A stretch of DNA of 60,000 nt from positions 436,001 to 496,000 of the forward strand of contig NC_088325.1 in NCBI RefSeq assembly GCF_910592395.1. The letters run 5' to 3'. This document shows, in pieces, positions 15,341-28,599 of the stretch. A program made the translations under genes and the position numbers. The notes below the pieces were generated by a model, which made no database searches, had not been told where the DNA came from, and was given only the letters and a program-made list of their open reading frames with translations. Positions within the stretch are counted from its first letter, which is position 1, and every line of letters starts with the position of its first letter. Source of the DNA: Lineus longissimus (lineage: Eukaryota; Nemertea; Pilidiophora; Heteronemertea; Lineidae).

Positions 15341-17083
15341 ACCCAGGGCCAAGACTTCTCATGCGAGGAAACAGACCCAACCTGAGCCAAGCCTTGACCA
15401 GAACAGGACACAATGCATTACAGCATTCACACTCAGTGATTCAGGGTTAGTTTGAATTGGTTACTCAAGACAGCAATTCAATAATTGATTAGCGTTTATT
15501 TGTATCGCTGGGGCGACCTTTTATGAGGGAAAACATTGGAATCGATCATAGACTAATACGGGAGAGCACGACACTCAGATCCCAAGGTTTGAGAAGGAGA
15601 CTCCACTGGCACTGGGCTTCTTTTAAAGTGGTCTTCGCCAAATCACTCAGCCACCTGCCCGACTGTTCCACAAATATCATCATGTGGTGATGTGGTTGAT
15701 ACTTCAATATAGCGACGAAGAAAGACTTTACAGGGACTTTGCTCCCTCTTGCTCAACAAGTCTTGTCAGATCTTGTAGGCCCTCTATTTCCATTTTCAAC
15801 TCGAAAACGATATTCGCTTCAACTTGATAATCGCCAGAAAATCACACTTTTTTAGCAACGAATTCAGAAAATTTTCTTCACTTTTCATTTCGTAAATTTC
15901 TGCAATTGATTTGGCACTGATCCCCAACGTTTGGAGAGGAAGAACTGCCAAAGTTGCCCACTCGACTGCTCAAGGATCGGAGGAATTTACGCTGAGCGGG
16001 TCGACCACAAGTGTATACACAAAGTCTGCCAAACATGCGTATAAGACTCCTCCGCCAAAGGAATGCATGTAAACAAAATTATTGATCGGTATCGCCAACC
16101 GCATGCACTCATTGACCGATAGTCACATTTTCCTGGTTCTTTTGAAACAGTGAGGTCAATTACCCGGCACTTCATGCTGCAATCACGCGTTTCCGACACA
16201 ACACTGAACGAACAAGGAAGCGGCAAAGATGAAATGGGTTGGACTTTGAAACGCGGAAACTCTGTCCTCGGCTGAGATGAGCGACAGTTACATCAAGTGT
16301 CTTGTACGAGGACAGACAACAATCAGTTGTACTCTCCCTACTGAGGAAACCTTCACCTCAAATTGGTTTTCCAGATGCGGCACGAGTTAAAAGAGACGAA
16401 CACAAGATGCCACCAAGTTCAAAACATCAAAAGGTTATGCTGATCTTACATAACGTCAAAACCATCTCAATGACATCAAAAGTTGCACTGACGCAAACAA
16501 GATGGGAAAAATCCTGCAAAAAGTTCCCTGAAAAAACTTTAGACAGTCGTAACAGGTATGACCGTGTCATCTCTAACATCATGTGAGAATATTGCTCGAG
16601 TGTTTCAAGGTAACTTGGCTACGGATGTTGTACTCCAAATGTCAATGTTTTAGGGATATCTTCTTCAAGACAAGGATGAAATCAGCACACAGGACTTATG
16701 AATGGAGCTCACACTGTCCCAACATCAAAGGTATCGTCAACAATGGGTTTTTTTTGTATGATATCGCTGATATCATCATGACATGGAAGTCATGGTTTGT
16801 TTATGTCCTGAGATGATTTCTGGGCGTCAGGCCCAGATTTTAGACAACAATAGCGCTTCAACGCTGAGATTAATCGTATTACGGCTGAGGGTTTCCAACA
16901 CATGTTCCGATGAAGTCAACAAGTTCATATTTAATGATTACCCAGGGCCAGACTTAGTGTCCACGCGATACTCGTAATACACGAAGATGGTATCAACAAA
17001 TGTCGAACAGGGAATATCAAAAAACACATTTCGGTATCAGACTTGTGGCATTTCGACTTTAGCAGGGTCAATGATAACACTTG
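15341..17083. other. Non-coding stretch
   Basis: Several short open frames but no recognisable family, RNA gene or repeat. Confidence 0.55.
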
Positions 17084-17290
17084 ACTGTCGGAGTGGCACA
17101 GTAGACACACCCGCGCCTCTCACCTCTGAGGTCCGGGGTTCGATTCCCAGTCAGGCCCAGCACACTCAAGGGCGACTCAGCGTAGGTTTCCTCCGGGGTC
17201 TCCGGTTTCCTCCTACTTATATTACAATCCCCGATATTGTTTATAGAGCTAATAACGTCCTCGTTGACGCTCAGCTCTCAACTCAATTTT
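17084..17290 (+). mobile_element. tRNA-derived SINE
   Basis: A tRNA-like head with an A-box-like GAGTGGCACAGTAGACAC stretch near 17090 and a perfect B box GGTTCGATTCC at 17137-17147, about 40 bp downstream. It is followed by a non-tRNA body containing GTAGGTTTCCTCCGGGGTCT and CCGGTTTCCTCCTAC. Such CCGGTTTCCTCC bodies after a tRNA head are familiar from SINEs of marine animals. The 3' end is uncertain. It is on the strand opposite to the kinase gene. Confidence 0.75.
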
Positions 17291-17838
17291 TTTTCCGTCA
17301 AAAATAGATATCATGCGTGAACATGACCTCTAAACCTCGTCAGAAGCCACGAAGAACAAAGTGACATCATATAATTATACAAATTATTTTTATAATTTCA
17401 CCTTTTTTGAATAATTTTTAAAAACATAAACAAAGTCACACCCTAAATATCATTTTCACTGGTTTGTTTATTTCATATCGAGTTTATCAAACAGTCGTTT
17501 GATTCGTGATGTCAAGGAACTTCTATAAATGAACACAAAATTCAAGGTTTACTCTGAAGTCATGACCGTGGTTCATAGCCATTTGACATCAAGGTTAGTT
17601 GTGAGTTCTGCCTGAGTATCTGCAGTTTCATCGGATGTCAGGATTAAACGGGGCGGGGAGAACTTGAACTTAATCATCAAATATCAAAGGTTGGTCACAA
17701 TTTGAGAATTCACACACGATTACGCGGCTAGATTTAAAAGTAAGACTCCTGCCGACTCAGGTAACACCTTCACAGAAAGGGTTTATGAGAATCGGTTTGA
17801 TGTGAATGTGGAGCTGGAGACTGGGCCCCAGCTCATGT
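17291..17838. other. Non-coding stretch
   Basis: AT-rich sequence between a SINE and a minisatellite. Nothing recognised. Confidence 0.55.
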
Positions 17839-18190
17839 GCTTCAGACCTGCTCCCTGATGAAGAACAGAGTCAGAGAGGAATACTGGCCAAAGGACACCA
17901 CCCTGGCCACAAAGCTCTGGGGCTCTGTGGCTTCAGACCTGCTCCCTAATGAAGAATAGAGAGGAATACTGGCCTAAGGACACCACCCTGTCCACAAAGC
18001 TCTGGGGCTCTGTGGCTTCAGACCTGCTCCCTGATGAAGAATAGAGAGGAATACTGGCCTAAGGACACCACCCTGTCCACAAAGCTCTGGGGCTCTGTGG
18101 CTTCAGACCTGCTCCCTGATGAAGAATAGAGAGGAATACTGGCCTAAGGACACCACCCTGGCCACAAAGCTCTGGGGATCTCTGTGGAGG
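17839..18190. repeat. 85-bp tandem array x 4
   Basis: Units start at 17839, 17930, 18015 and 18100 with GCTTCAGACCTGCTCCCTGA and continue through GAGGAATACTGGCC and AAAGCTCTGGGG. The first unit is 91 bp because of a 6-bp insertion (CAGAGT); the others are 85 bp and almost identical. It is not coding: the period is not a multiple of three and stops occur in each unit. Confidence 0.95.
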
Positions 18191-19975
18191 AACTCTCTAG
18201 GACAGTCAACTGAGTCACTGGAACCGCAAACCGAAACTAGTCCAAGAGTCGAGGGTATTGTAAGATTAAAAGCACCCTCCACTCTTGTGAACGAGACACA
18301 CTTTGCCAAGATTGTACTTCATCCAGCCAAACACCCCAAAGTCAGGGTCGTTGGGAAGGTCAAAGCTACGCGAGGCTCACGATGACAGACTTTACGCGTG
18401 ATGAACTTGTAATTATGTTCAGTGCTACATATAATCATAGTGGTTCCATGCTATTTAGCTCTGTAATCCCAGCAGGGACCAGATCATTCAATCAGAATGG
18501 ATAAAAAAATCAATTTCTTGATTAAATATGATATCTACCTGGATGCTAACTGACTGATCGTTGATTTATGATGACCTTTTAACCTTGGAGAAGTTCATGA
18601 GGAATGGGTCCATGTCACATAGCAATTAGCTGTTAACCAGCTATGCATTGCAGCATAAGAAACCAGGGATGTCCTGATCCTCACCTGGGTCAGACAGAAT
18701 GATATGGACTCCCAACAAGGAGGCCACAACTCAGAATGGCGTTCGTCCTTCTGTGATAACACTGAGGTTACCAACTTTCTGCCTGTCGAACATTCATGTT
18801 AGCACCTTAGTTGTGAGACAACCCCATAGCAAGCTGGGTGTAAACAAGATGATGAAAATATCCACCAGTTTTCAGACAAGTCAAATGTTTAACAACAAAA
18901 CAAAGGTTCTGATTCCAGCATTGTAACATTAGAACCTGTGCAGAACCAATATTGATGTTACCATGCTACAATGATACATTAGCAGTTTGTCCTACATCCA
19001 GAACCAACACGCTTTTCATGTCGATTTTTCCTCTCGACCTGCTATAGCCTTACAGCTTAAACGAGAAAGCTCTTTTATATCCCATTCATAAATCTGAGGA
19101 AGATCTTCTATGTTATTCTGAGACTAGACAGTATTGACTATTTTCTCGGACAGGGATGAGGAAAGTAGATGTATCGTAAATACTGGGCGTTTCTTCTTTT
19201 GTATTGTAAACCTGTTGTATGTGACATTTATGAACCAATAGTTTAGTCCAGGCAGATTAGACAGAAGTACAGGGGGGCGGGGCATAGCTAGCCAGGGCAG
19301 AGAGGGGGTGAGCTGACAGCAGACATTCAGCTTACATTCATAACAAGACTTTTCTCTGGCGACTTATTCTGAAGGCGTTTCCTCTCCTCTTTCCCGTTCA
19401 ATACAGAGACCTTAAACACCACTGTGAATGTTTTGCTCATAACATCCCAGTGGACTACTGGAGGTTCACTTGTTACCACTGGAACTGCCATGGAACCACT
19501 GGCATGCATGACCGCAGCTCCACTGGAATACAGCTGGAAACTGGTGTGAGGATAGCGCACCTTATCACTTGGAATATTTTTTCATCAGTTTTTTATTTAT
19601 GCTTCGTTTTTTACGCTTCTTCGAAAAGAGCGACAACATCCTGATGACATTCTCAAATCAAATTGCGCAATTGTTAAGTTCCGACAACTACCATACGAAA
19701 ACAGGAAAGGTCCATCCATCGCACCACAGCCTCTCGACGTTGCCATGGCAACCAGCCACATAACTTGTTGAAACTGGCGAGGACCATGGTAACGAAGTAT
19801 GCGCCTGTCTTTATCTCTATGTCGTCTGACTGTTAGCATGGCAGCCATAGTCCGAACATAATTATGGAAGGCCGATTTGAGGCAACACGAAAGTACATTG
19901 GCTAATCACTAGCTGATTGTGATAGACTGTTTGTAATCTTGGGCAAGCCACTTTTGGAGACACAATGGAAACTCC
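18191..19975. other. Non-coding stretch
   Basis: No exon recognised. A GC-box-like GGGGGCGGGGC lies at about 19273-19283. Around 19450-19540 there are several CCACTGGAAC-type phrases that loosely resemble the 21-bp array at 25 kb. Confidence 0.5.
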
Positions 19976-20100
19976 CTCAGTGGACACCTCTCTATTAAGG
20001 ACACTGGTTTGGTCCCAATGTGGAAGTTTCCATTCAATTTCACCTCTCTAATCAGGACACCTCTCTATTAAGGACAATCCCGAGGGTGTGTTGTGTGTTT
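19976..20100. repeat. Dispersed repeat fragment with ACCTCTCTATTAAGGACA motif
   Basis: ACCTCTCTATTAAGGACA occurs at 19986 and 20058, with a variant between them, followed by CCCGAGGGTGT. The same two phrases recur at 47966-48050, where the first motif is also present in inverted form. This points to fragments of one dispersed hairpin-type repeat. Confidence 0.6.
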
Positions 20101-22199
20101 TCACCACAGCGAAAACTCCCCTTTAACTCCACCTTAAGTTCACTTCGGTCAAGTGCCAAATATTCCTACACCAGATATTCATCGTGGAAGATCAGGCAAC
20201 AGGGGTGTTTGACGCACGCGGCACACATCTGAACTGAGTGCATAATGCTTGGTCTCGACTCTCAATGCACACGACAAACAGTCAAATATCCCATGTTTTG
20301 ATTGGCTAATAGTAAGTCAAGCATCGTGTGGTATTTCGAGGGCATCATTGAGAACAGGTGTTTGAAAATGTTCTTGGTCGTCAGTTCAGAGTGATGTCTC
20401 GAGTTGTATTGCTGTGGCTTCAAAACAAATATGGTCGTTGATTTGAGGCAAGGATGAGATAATGATAAGAGGGACTATGAAGAGCAAGTTGGGTATTGTG
20501 GGGCAATCCACAGTGGCACAGAGCAAGTGCAGCAGGAATAATTGGCTTGACTTGGCGTCATGGCGGTAAATGAAAACTTCTTGACATTGACTGGGTAAGA
20601 TGATATGCCAAGATCATTATTAAGCTCGGAAGACAAAGTCGTTACTAGTGGTCTCAAGAGATTGATAATAAAATAATACAACACTTACCTATTTCATCGA
20701 ATTGAATATGAAAAGAGAGAGAATACAAAATATGATGAGTGCTTTGCAGAAGTATCTGGAAGGGATGGAAGGGGGGTGTCAGACTGAGCCATAGCCAGAG
20801 GGAACAAACTCAGATATTTTATCTGACTAGCATTTTTCACTCTAAACCGCTGTTTGTTGCTGATAATCGCGAAAATATCTGGCAGTGAAAAAGAAAATCT
20901 GACTGAATTTATAATACTGCTGTGGGGTGGTCAAAACTAAGAAATACAATGGTCGTGAATATCGCTTTGTTGACAGTATATTCATTATTTACAGACATGA
21001 TTTCTGCCGAGACTACCCATCCCATAATGCATCAAAAGACGAAGAGATAAAAACACTAATCGTCAAGTCATGAATATCCGAATGGACGACTAGATGACTT
21101 AACTTCCCCGTAAACAATCAATTTTTTAATATCATAATTTATGCACATCAACACAAGATATTTTCACACGGACATTCTACAGGACGTCGGTACACATGGG
21201 TGCCAGTGGATGCCTCGTCTAAGTAAAATGGCGGCATATAAATTAAGAGAATCTCCCCGGATAAAGCAGCTCATCGCCATTATGAAGCAGCAGCAGCGAG
21301 CCTGTTGCCATGGTAATCAATTCATGCCGACGCAGTTTAAGATTGACGGCGATTGTCAGGCTCCGCACCTAGTCTTCGGTACGCCCACGCTCTCCCACGA
21401 ATATTGATTGCAGAGCTGTCAATGTTTCGCCGTACCTACGGTAACACTACCTGTGTCTCTATGCTGCAGCGGACGATGCACCAGAAAAAATTACCCATAA
21501 ATCAATGGGCTAGTCAACAGGTGGACTGCATACATTCGTTGTCCGTTAAGACGCAATGTTATTATTGATTTGGTGGCGTTTGTCTTGGGATGGCAGCGAG
21601 ATTTGAGAATGTGCAGTGGGTAGGATTCTGGGGTGGCCAGACTGTGGAGAATGCGGGGATTGGTCGCAAATTGTGGCTGCATTCTGCATTAGCATTTGTC
21701 GTATGGGTGCACAATCGTTGAGTGAGTTGTGTTTGGCCTGCCCTGGGAGTCTTAGCAGGGAAGAAGCTGATCTTGCCAGGGCAGTGACCATGCACTCTCC
21801 CATCAAAGGAGTCAGCTTCAAACTGTGTGATTTTTGGTGGGCTTTTCTTAACGTTCCAACTCATCAACCCCCATTCATAACAGACAGAATGGATGACATC
21901 GTTTATTAGTCACATGACATTATCATCCCTTGACACTATTTAGTGGTCTTCAGAACTGAGATCTGATTGCCAAATCGTCAAACTCATGATTTTCAAGAAT
22001 TGCTGAGTCATGGTGTTTACTAACAACGATGACTGACGTCCTTTGCCGCTATCTCATCCAGGGTCCCTTGATCAGGGGTGCTAGCAGTCAATTATGTCAG
22101 AAACATCCGCTAATCACCTGGGGGTTCGTTGGTGTCAATCCCGGGGCAACTATTGTCATTGCCGACATAAGGTCATGAGGAGACAAACAAGATAATGAA
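20101..22199. other. Non-coding stretch
   Basis: No exon recognised. A YY1-like AAAATGGCGGC is at 21225-21235. Open frames on both strands at 21.5-21.9 kb overlap each other and match no family I know. Confidence 0.5.
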
Positions 22200-22400
22200 G
22201 AGAGAATGGACGTTGTCAACAGGTGAAGAGGGGACAGGCTAGCAGTGGGTTACACCACCACAAGGTTGGCTTACAGGATCAGAGTTGTCAATATGATGTG
22301 AGGACACAGACAACGTCATAAGGTGAAAATGGACCCTGTCAACACGCGAGGTGGGGACTGGAGCAGCACACAACATCACAAGGTTGTGTCATCTGTCATC
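22200..22400. repeat. Diverged direct duplication, about 123 bp apart
   Basis: GAATGGACGTTGTCAACAGG with a downstream GGGGACAGGC and CACCACAAGGTTGG (from 22205) is echoed by AAATGGACCCTGTCAACACG, GGGGACTGG and CATCACAAGGTTGTG (from 22328). Confidence 0.5.
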
Positions 22401-24984
22401 CCAATGATTGCTGCTGGTTTCTGTCGAGCTCAGGATCAGGTCCCCTACCCTTACCACACCTATTACCCCAACTTTAATGGCCACGTTTCTCAATCAGGTC
22501 ACACAATCCAAACCTCCCCTTACCATACCCACTATTTCCCTCCACTTAAAAAAACTACATGCTTCTCGTCATGAGAGCCCACAACCCGATGACACAGCTC
22601 AAAATCCCGATATTTCTTTAACACGAGGCGGATGTTGTGTGTTCTACCGATATTATCGGAATAGCAACACAGCCGCGAGGGAAACTGTGGTCTTCACCCA
22701 CACACTGTCAGATTTTGACAACATCTACACGAGTGAAACTCTACCACCATCTCTACCTAACAATGTTCAAGTATAATTGTCGGTGAACATAATTATCCCG
22801 ATCAATTTTGTACGTCATCCAGACACATGTTGTTTTTTTATGTTACGGGCCACCCACAACAGATATGATTCCAAAATATCTACCACCACGCAAAATATAT
22901 ACTCGCACAATTGTTTGTCATTTATTAATCAGGAGTGGTTTACAAGGTGTGATTGTTGACGTCATCAATAAAATTTGAAATGAATTCATAAATTATAAAT
23001 TCATCACTGATATAGGATTCTATGTGCAGGTGAAATCATTTCATAACCGTTGATATTCATTCATTCAAGTTGCAGTGATTTCAAAGTCCCGACTCCTGAA
23101 GGCCTGAATCCACTGTAGTTTTCCGCTGTGGCATCACAGGCCCCTGATGTCGTCAGTTTACAGCTGCTGAGCTACACTTGCCGCTGTGGTGAAAACAGGT
23201 AGTTCTGTCTTCTCTAAAGTAACAGTACGCTGACAAATCAGGGGATGTTACTTGTGAATGAGTGTTCATCCCGCCTTGAGGGAGGGAACACCTCCAAGTG
23301 CAGGACAAACGCTGAAGATGAGGATGTGTTGATGAAGGAAGGGGTTAAGGGGTCAAAACCATCAAAAAGGGATCTTTGGTATTGATATTGATAAAGGGGT
23401 TAATATGGGTACCACAAATAATTCAGGTCCTGGATGTCCTACATGGGCATTGAGCACCAGACCAGACCAGACTAGACTAATCAGGAAACAGCTCAAACTT
23501 AGCCGGCGTTATCGCCAATCCAAGACAACCAGCGTCTGCGTCGCAACCAAACCTCAAACAACGATCCAGCAATATTTGACACTATGACATCGACCACTCA
23601 CATACCCCAACCACGTCACCATGGTTACCGACCGCTTCTTTAACTAGCAGCGTCTAGACGGGAAGAAAAAAATATTTCGACTGGGTAAATATATACGGGA
23701 GTATGAACCGCTCGAAGCGCGGTATGAGACGGATCTATAATGTCATGTGATCGGCTGCGGCTGCTGGAGGAGCGGATGGCTCATTCTCCATTCTGACCCG
23801 GGTATCGTCTGTGCTAGTGATAAATTAGGCCCAGGCACACTGACTGGGAGATCAACGTCTGCCTGGGATTTTGGACGGGTTGCTTTGCTTCTGGCAGAAA
23901 AGGCTGACGATGGGTTTATGTCGCGATTGATGGAATCGGAAGTTCGATGCTGGATCAGCAAGGTGGGTTTATAGAACGCCGGTTTGATACATGAAGTATC
24001 AGGTCTGATGACCTCCTCCTCCAAACTCCAAGATTCTTTTCACCACAAAACCGCAAATTCCACAAGAAACGAAACGCCTGAAGGTCGTTGTCTGCGTTAA
24101 CTGCAGGTATTCCGCGGCAGGTGCGACTTCCACCTCCTCCATTCATGCCGACAGATATCGTAGAGAGGAGCGGAAAAAACAATGGAGGTCTGTAAAACCT
24201 CCTCTTGGGTTCTTACGATTTTTTCTAGGAAAGATGAGAAGGGTATACATATATCAACTGCTTCTTTTGTACCGGAAACATTCATGATCAAGTCGTTCAG
24301 GTTTCAGCTGGGGTTCAATGTATTCTAAGAGTTCATTGGTATGGTTATCAACCTTTCAGCATCCAGGTAGAACATGAATCTTGCGTCTCATTCAAGAATA
24401 ACGCCAATCTTATCTCAGGAACTTAAACCAAACCCATGGTTATGCATGGAACAGGTCTTGCTGCAAATTATGTCATCCAGGACCAATAAACACAGGCAAC
24501 TTCCAACACAGGCAACAACAAGTATTGCGTGAGGTCACGACATGTCCTGGTGGTGATTGTCTGACCAGATTACCAGACTGAACCCGGTCGCCGCAAGGCT
24601 TGTCAGTATAAAGTGCACCCTCCTCTTGCATCATCAGCTTTAATCTCCTCCGGGAATCTCCGTGCTACGACGACAATGAGAGATGGTCTTCTGATGACGG
24701 GGAGAGATAATGAATATCAATCAAATCATAGCAAATCGACTCAACTCGCCAATCGATCAGCAGAGAATGAGGCTCGCATAGATCCTAGCTTCAAGGTCAG
24801 CGCTAATCTCCGCCATAGCCTTGAACTGACACGACCGATCGGCGATCATCTTCCTGATGCATGATGAGGAAGTTATGAAGCATATCAACGATGCTCGACC
24901 GCCACACAAAGTTGGACGAAAGTATCGAATGGACAAGAGAACGCCTCAGTTTACAAAGTGGAGACAGCTCAAGTGGAACTTGAA
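22401..24984. other. Non-coding stretch with a CpG-richer patch at 23.6-24.3 kb
   Basis: No exon recognised. The part at about 23600-24290 is visibly richer in CG dinucleotides than its surroundings. On the minus strand it has a TATA-like TATATATTTA near 23685-23694. It could hold an untranslated first exon of the kinase gene, but no splice donor or transcript evidence supports this. Confidence 0.4.
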
Positions 24985-25350
24985 AGTTCTGGTTACAACT
25001 GGAACACCACTGGTTACAACTGGAACAACACTGGTTACAACTGGAACACCACTGGTTACAACTGGAACACCACTGGTTGCAACTGGAACACCACTGGTTA
25101 CAACTGGAACACCATTGGTTACAACTGGAGCACCACTGGTTACAACTGGAGCACCACTGGTTACAACTGGGGTACCACTGGTTACAACTGGAACACCACT
25201 GGTTACAACTGGAACACCACTGGTTGCAACTGGAACACCACTGGTTACAACTGGAACTATACTGGTTGCAACTGGAACACCACTGGTTACAGCTGGAACA
25301 CCACTGGTTACAACTGGAACACCACTGGTTACAACTGGTTACACCACTGG
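24985..25350. repeat. 21-bp minisatellite x 17
   Basis: About 17 copies of a 21-bp unit, consensus CTGGTTACAACTGGAACACC plus A. Each unit is built from two related halves (ACTGGTTACA and ACTGGAACACC). Because 21 is divisible by three, the consensus is free of stop codons in five of six frames. This yields long artefactual reading frames such as repeated LVTTGTP, GYNWNTT, WLQLEHH and, on the minus strand, CNQWCSS. Different frames are open at once, the flanks are not conserved, and no splice signals frame the array, so I treat it as non-coding. Confidence 0.95.
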
Positions 25351-26320
25351 TTACACCTGCAATGGATGACCATCCTTGCATATTACACTTCCCAGACCAT
25401 AAAATGGCCTTAATATATTCAATGTTTTTCCTTTTGACCATCGCACATTCATCAAGGTATCAAACAATTTCAAAGGTCATTATTGCAACCGGATATATTC
25501 CGTACATATTCTTCATGTTATTTTCAAGTCACGCCGCATATAGTCCTTGACAAGACCGGAGGGGAATAGAAATCTAATTTTAGATTACGACACCAGATCA
25601 ATATCTGGGACATAACTGCAGGCAGAGGTCTTCGGCACAACCATCTCATTCTCAAACAACAATGACCTGCGCAATCAGATTCAGAACTCTGTGATTGAGA
25701 TTGAGGTCACAAGTCTGAAGGAGCATACCAAGGGTTTCGCTAACCTGGAGCCTTGTAGGTCAAGATGCCATGCAGACCATCAACGTCTGGAGCTACGAGT
25801 TTTGCATTTAATATCCAGTGGTACCGACCGGATTTCAAGACAAGAAGATATTGAAAGGTTTTGACGGATCAACCTTCTAGTTGCAGACTACATGGACTAG
25901 GTTCAGTATAATCAGGACTTTTTTCCATCTTAAAGGTGTTCCCATCACAGCCACGGACCCTCGATTTCTCCTACGATGTAACATAATATCACACACACAC
26001 ACATTATAAAATGTCATTTATTGACATTCAGTCAAGCAGAGCGTGAACAGTTTTTTTCATCCAAGTATGTTTATTTAATCAATAAGACACCTTCATATTT
26101 CTCATGACTTTATCATACTAATGGTTTGTCCATAGGGTGTCCACTATTTAACAACCACATGGTCTAGGCTGCGTGTCTACTGATGGGGTTCTTTACCGGG
26201 TTTCCTCAATGTAGGGTGGAACCCTTGATCAAGATGTTTGCCACTGTGTGCAACACCAGAGAGGATGGCAAGCAATTTGAAGCAGGGTGGCCTTGTAGAA
26301 ACCCTTTGCAGAATTTGAGG
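25351..26320. other. Non-coding stretch
   Basis: A short CA microsatellite lies at about 25989-26005. No exon recognised. Confidence 0.6.
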
Positions 26321-26690
26321 CAAGGTAGGGTGACTCTTCCAAGGTAGGGTGGTAAGCTACCAAGGAAGGGTGTCTCTTCCAAGGTAGGGTGGTAAGCTGC
26401 CAAGGTAGGGTGTCTCTTCCAAGGTAGGGTGGTAAGCTACCAAGGTAGGGTGACTCTTCCAAGGTAGGGTGGTAAGCTACCAAGGTAGGGTGACTCTTCC
26501 AAGGTAGGGTGGTAAGCTACCAAGGTAGGGTGACTCTTCCAAGGTAGGGTGGTAAGCTGCCAAGGTAGTGTGGCTTTTCAAAGGGAGGGTGACAAGTGGC
26601 AAGAAAGGGTGTATCATCCAAGGTAGGGTGGTAAGCTACCAAGGTAGTGTGGCTCTTCCAAGGTAGGGTGATAAGCTGTCAAGGTAGGCC
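26321..26690. repeat. 40-bp minisatellite x 9
   Basis: Each 40-bp unit is a pair of related half-units: CAAGGTAGGGTGACTCTTC followed by CAAGGTAGGGTGGTAAGCTA and one more base. Central units are almost identical; the right end decays (CAAAGGGAGGGTGACAAGTG). A stray GTAGGGTGGAACCC at 26211 suggests the array once reached further left. The G-rich strand is the plus strand. The minus-strand frame of repeated LPPYLG-type peptide is a by-product. Confidence 0.95.
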
Positions 26691-27003
26691 TAGGCGACGA
26701 TTCAAAGGATGTCTTGGACAACAATTTGGCCAGAGCTCGCCACAACACTTTCCATGAATGATCGAGCGCATTCAACTGCAACCAGTTCCGGGTTTATGGT
26801 AGGTCAGATGGCCTGACTCAGCTGTTCTGTATTTACATTACTCAACATGAAGTTTATGTGTGTCAGTGCACTCAGATAGATTGTGCAGGTATTCATAGGT
26901 AGGCCCAAAGGTAAACTTGCCCTATCATACTACGCAGACTAGATTTCTATTTCAACAAAATAAACACGACTTTTCAGAACTGCCTTTACTCTTTAACTCT
27001 TAC
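26691..27003. other. Non-coding stretch
   Basis: Nothing recognised. Confidence 0.6.
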
Positions 27004-27168
27004 GATCCTGGCTTCTCCCCGGGACTGAACCCGGGCCCTATTGCGTGGTAGCCAGCAGTGTTAACCACTAGGCTATGAGGCTCCTGTACAATCCTGGGTT
27101 CTCCCCGGGACTGAACCCGGGCCCTATTGCGTGGTAGCCAGCAGTGTTAACCGCTAGGCTATGAGCCA
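27004..27168 (-). mobile_element. Tandem pair of tRNA-like SINE heads
   Basis: Two nearly identical copies of about 79 bp (27004-27083 and 27090-27168). On the minus strand each reads as a tRNA-like unit: A-box-like TAGCCTAGCGGTTAACACTG, B-box GGTTCAGTCCC, then GGGGAGAACCCAGGATT. The B-box-to-tail part is shared with the plus-strand SINE copies at 30.1 kb and 39.0 kb. The SINE body after the tRNA part is absent here, so these are head-only copies duplicated in tandem. Confidence 0.75.
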
Positions 27169-28599
27169 CCTTATGATCGCAATTTGCCTAGCCTCATTTC
27201 ACCACGCGCCGATTTGAACCATCCTCTGCAAAGGCCTACATCGAATGCCTGCAATCAGTGTGTATTTCAGTTTGTCTTCAGGGGACCAGGTCCATCAATC
27301 TTCCCCAAGCAGACCCGCTAACGTTCAGCACTTGTCTTGCCCTACGATGGTGATTCAGGTAAGATCTCAGAAGAACCACTTCACAAACCAAGTCGGGTCA
27401 ATGTGATACTCTGGTGACCTCTGAACCAGGGATGGGCCATGGCCGAGGTCGGGCTAATTCTGCCCAAGCAATTCAATTCGCCCCCCTATTGATAATCAAA
27501 GTACATCTACACTTATAGGACAAGTTCATTTTGCAGCAGACAGATATCCCGGTTTTTTGCTTTCCAGGAAATAAATGTCAGCCCCCAGAACTGAGTTAGC
27601 CACCATTAGAGATCGCCTGACAGTGTTCAAATCCAAACAGCATGACCGATTCTTTGGAAACAAGATTTTGTGTTCATGTGGAAAACTCATTCAAATGCAT
27701 AGGCCTGATCCAACAGACATTCTAACTTGAAAGGCCTATGTATGCCATGTCAAATCCACTCTCAGCACTAATTATGCAATCACCCATTCACACAAATACT
27801 GTTCTGAATAATTACCACACCAACAACTGACTTCCCTTGTTTTGTGAATGAAAAAAATTGAGAATGGCATTCCGAATAAAAGCCGATTATTTCTGGTGCG
27901 TGTGTCTGATGTAACCAGGCACCCATAACAAACCTTGCACAGGGGTGAAAAGATTTACGTGTGGAGTGCAAGGCCTCAACTCGAATGAGGGCCAAAACTA
28001 GCTGTGGGGATCTGGTTCAATTAGAAGGGAAACTATTCAAACCTTCTTGCGACAAAATCAGTGGCAAAACTTCATTTTCAACTGTAGAATTTGACCAAGC
28101 CACAAATTTTTTTTTAAATTTCAACAAAATGCTTCCATCTACTGTACGCATACTGCCAATATAACTGGTGCTGCAACCTGGAAACTGCGTCCGACCCTGA
28201 TATATGCCACCCTGGGCTAAGATTAGATCAACGAGGTCACATTGGGTGCCCGTCTGCAAGCTAGACAATCTTGGCAAACTATAAATAGGTGTCTGTTACC
28301 CGAGGCAAAGCGAACAGCAGCAGGTATCAGGTCAGGATTAGGCTGGTGCGCAAATCAGCTGATGAGGAACTATCGTGTGCCCAGAGGAAAAATGGACAAA
28401 CTCGATGCAACGCTATACAGCATCCAGATAAATCACTTTTTTTAAATACCTGCATTGATTTTTTTAGTTTTGATCGGTAGATCTTTTGCCTCGTCTCATT
28501 GCCAGGCAAAGGACTGGCCACAGTCAAGCTGGATGTGCGGCCTGAAGTGACCTCGAGGAGGCCTCAAGTTTCAGGTACTGGAACACGGCAAGAAGTTCT
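27169..28599. other. Non-coding stretch
   Basis: Overlapping short frames on both strands, none with a recognised motif. No repeat seen. Confidence 0.55.

Noticed and set aside
19327-19560. Possible minus-strand coding exon (SSGAAVMHASGSMAVPVV)
   Set aside because: The composition is due to CCACTGGAAC-like repeated phrases related to the 21-bp array; no convincing splice sites.
24803-25550. Long repetitive reading frames on both strands over the 21-bp array
   Set aside because: The 21-bp period keeps several frames open at once; there is no splice context, no signal peptide and no preferred frame.
26206-26483. Minus-strand frames with repeated LPPYLG peptides
   Set aside because: They fall wholly in the 40-bp minisatellite and have no support beyond it.
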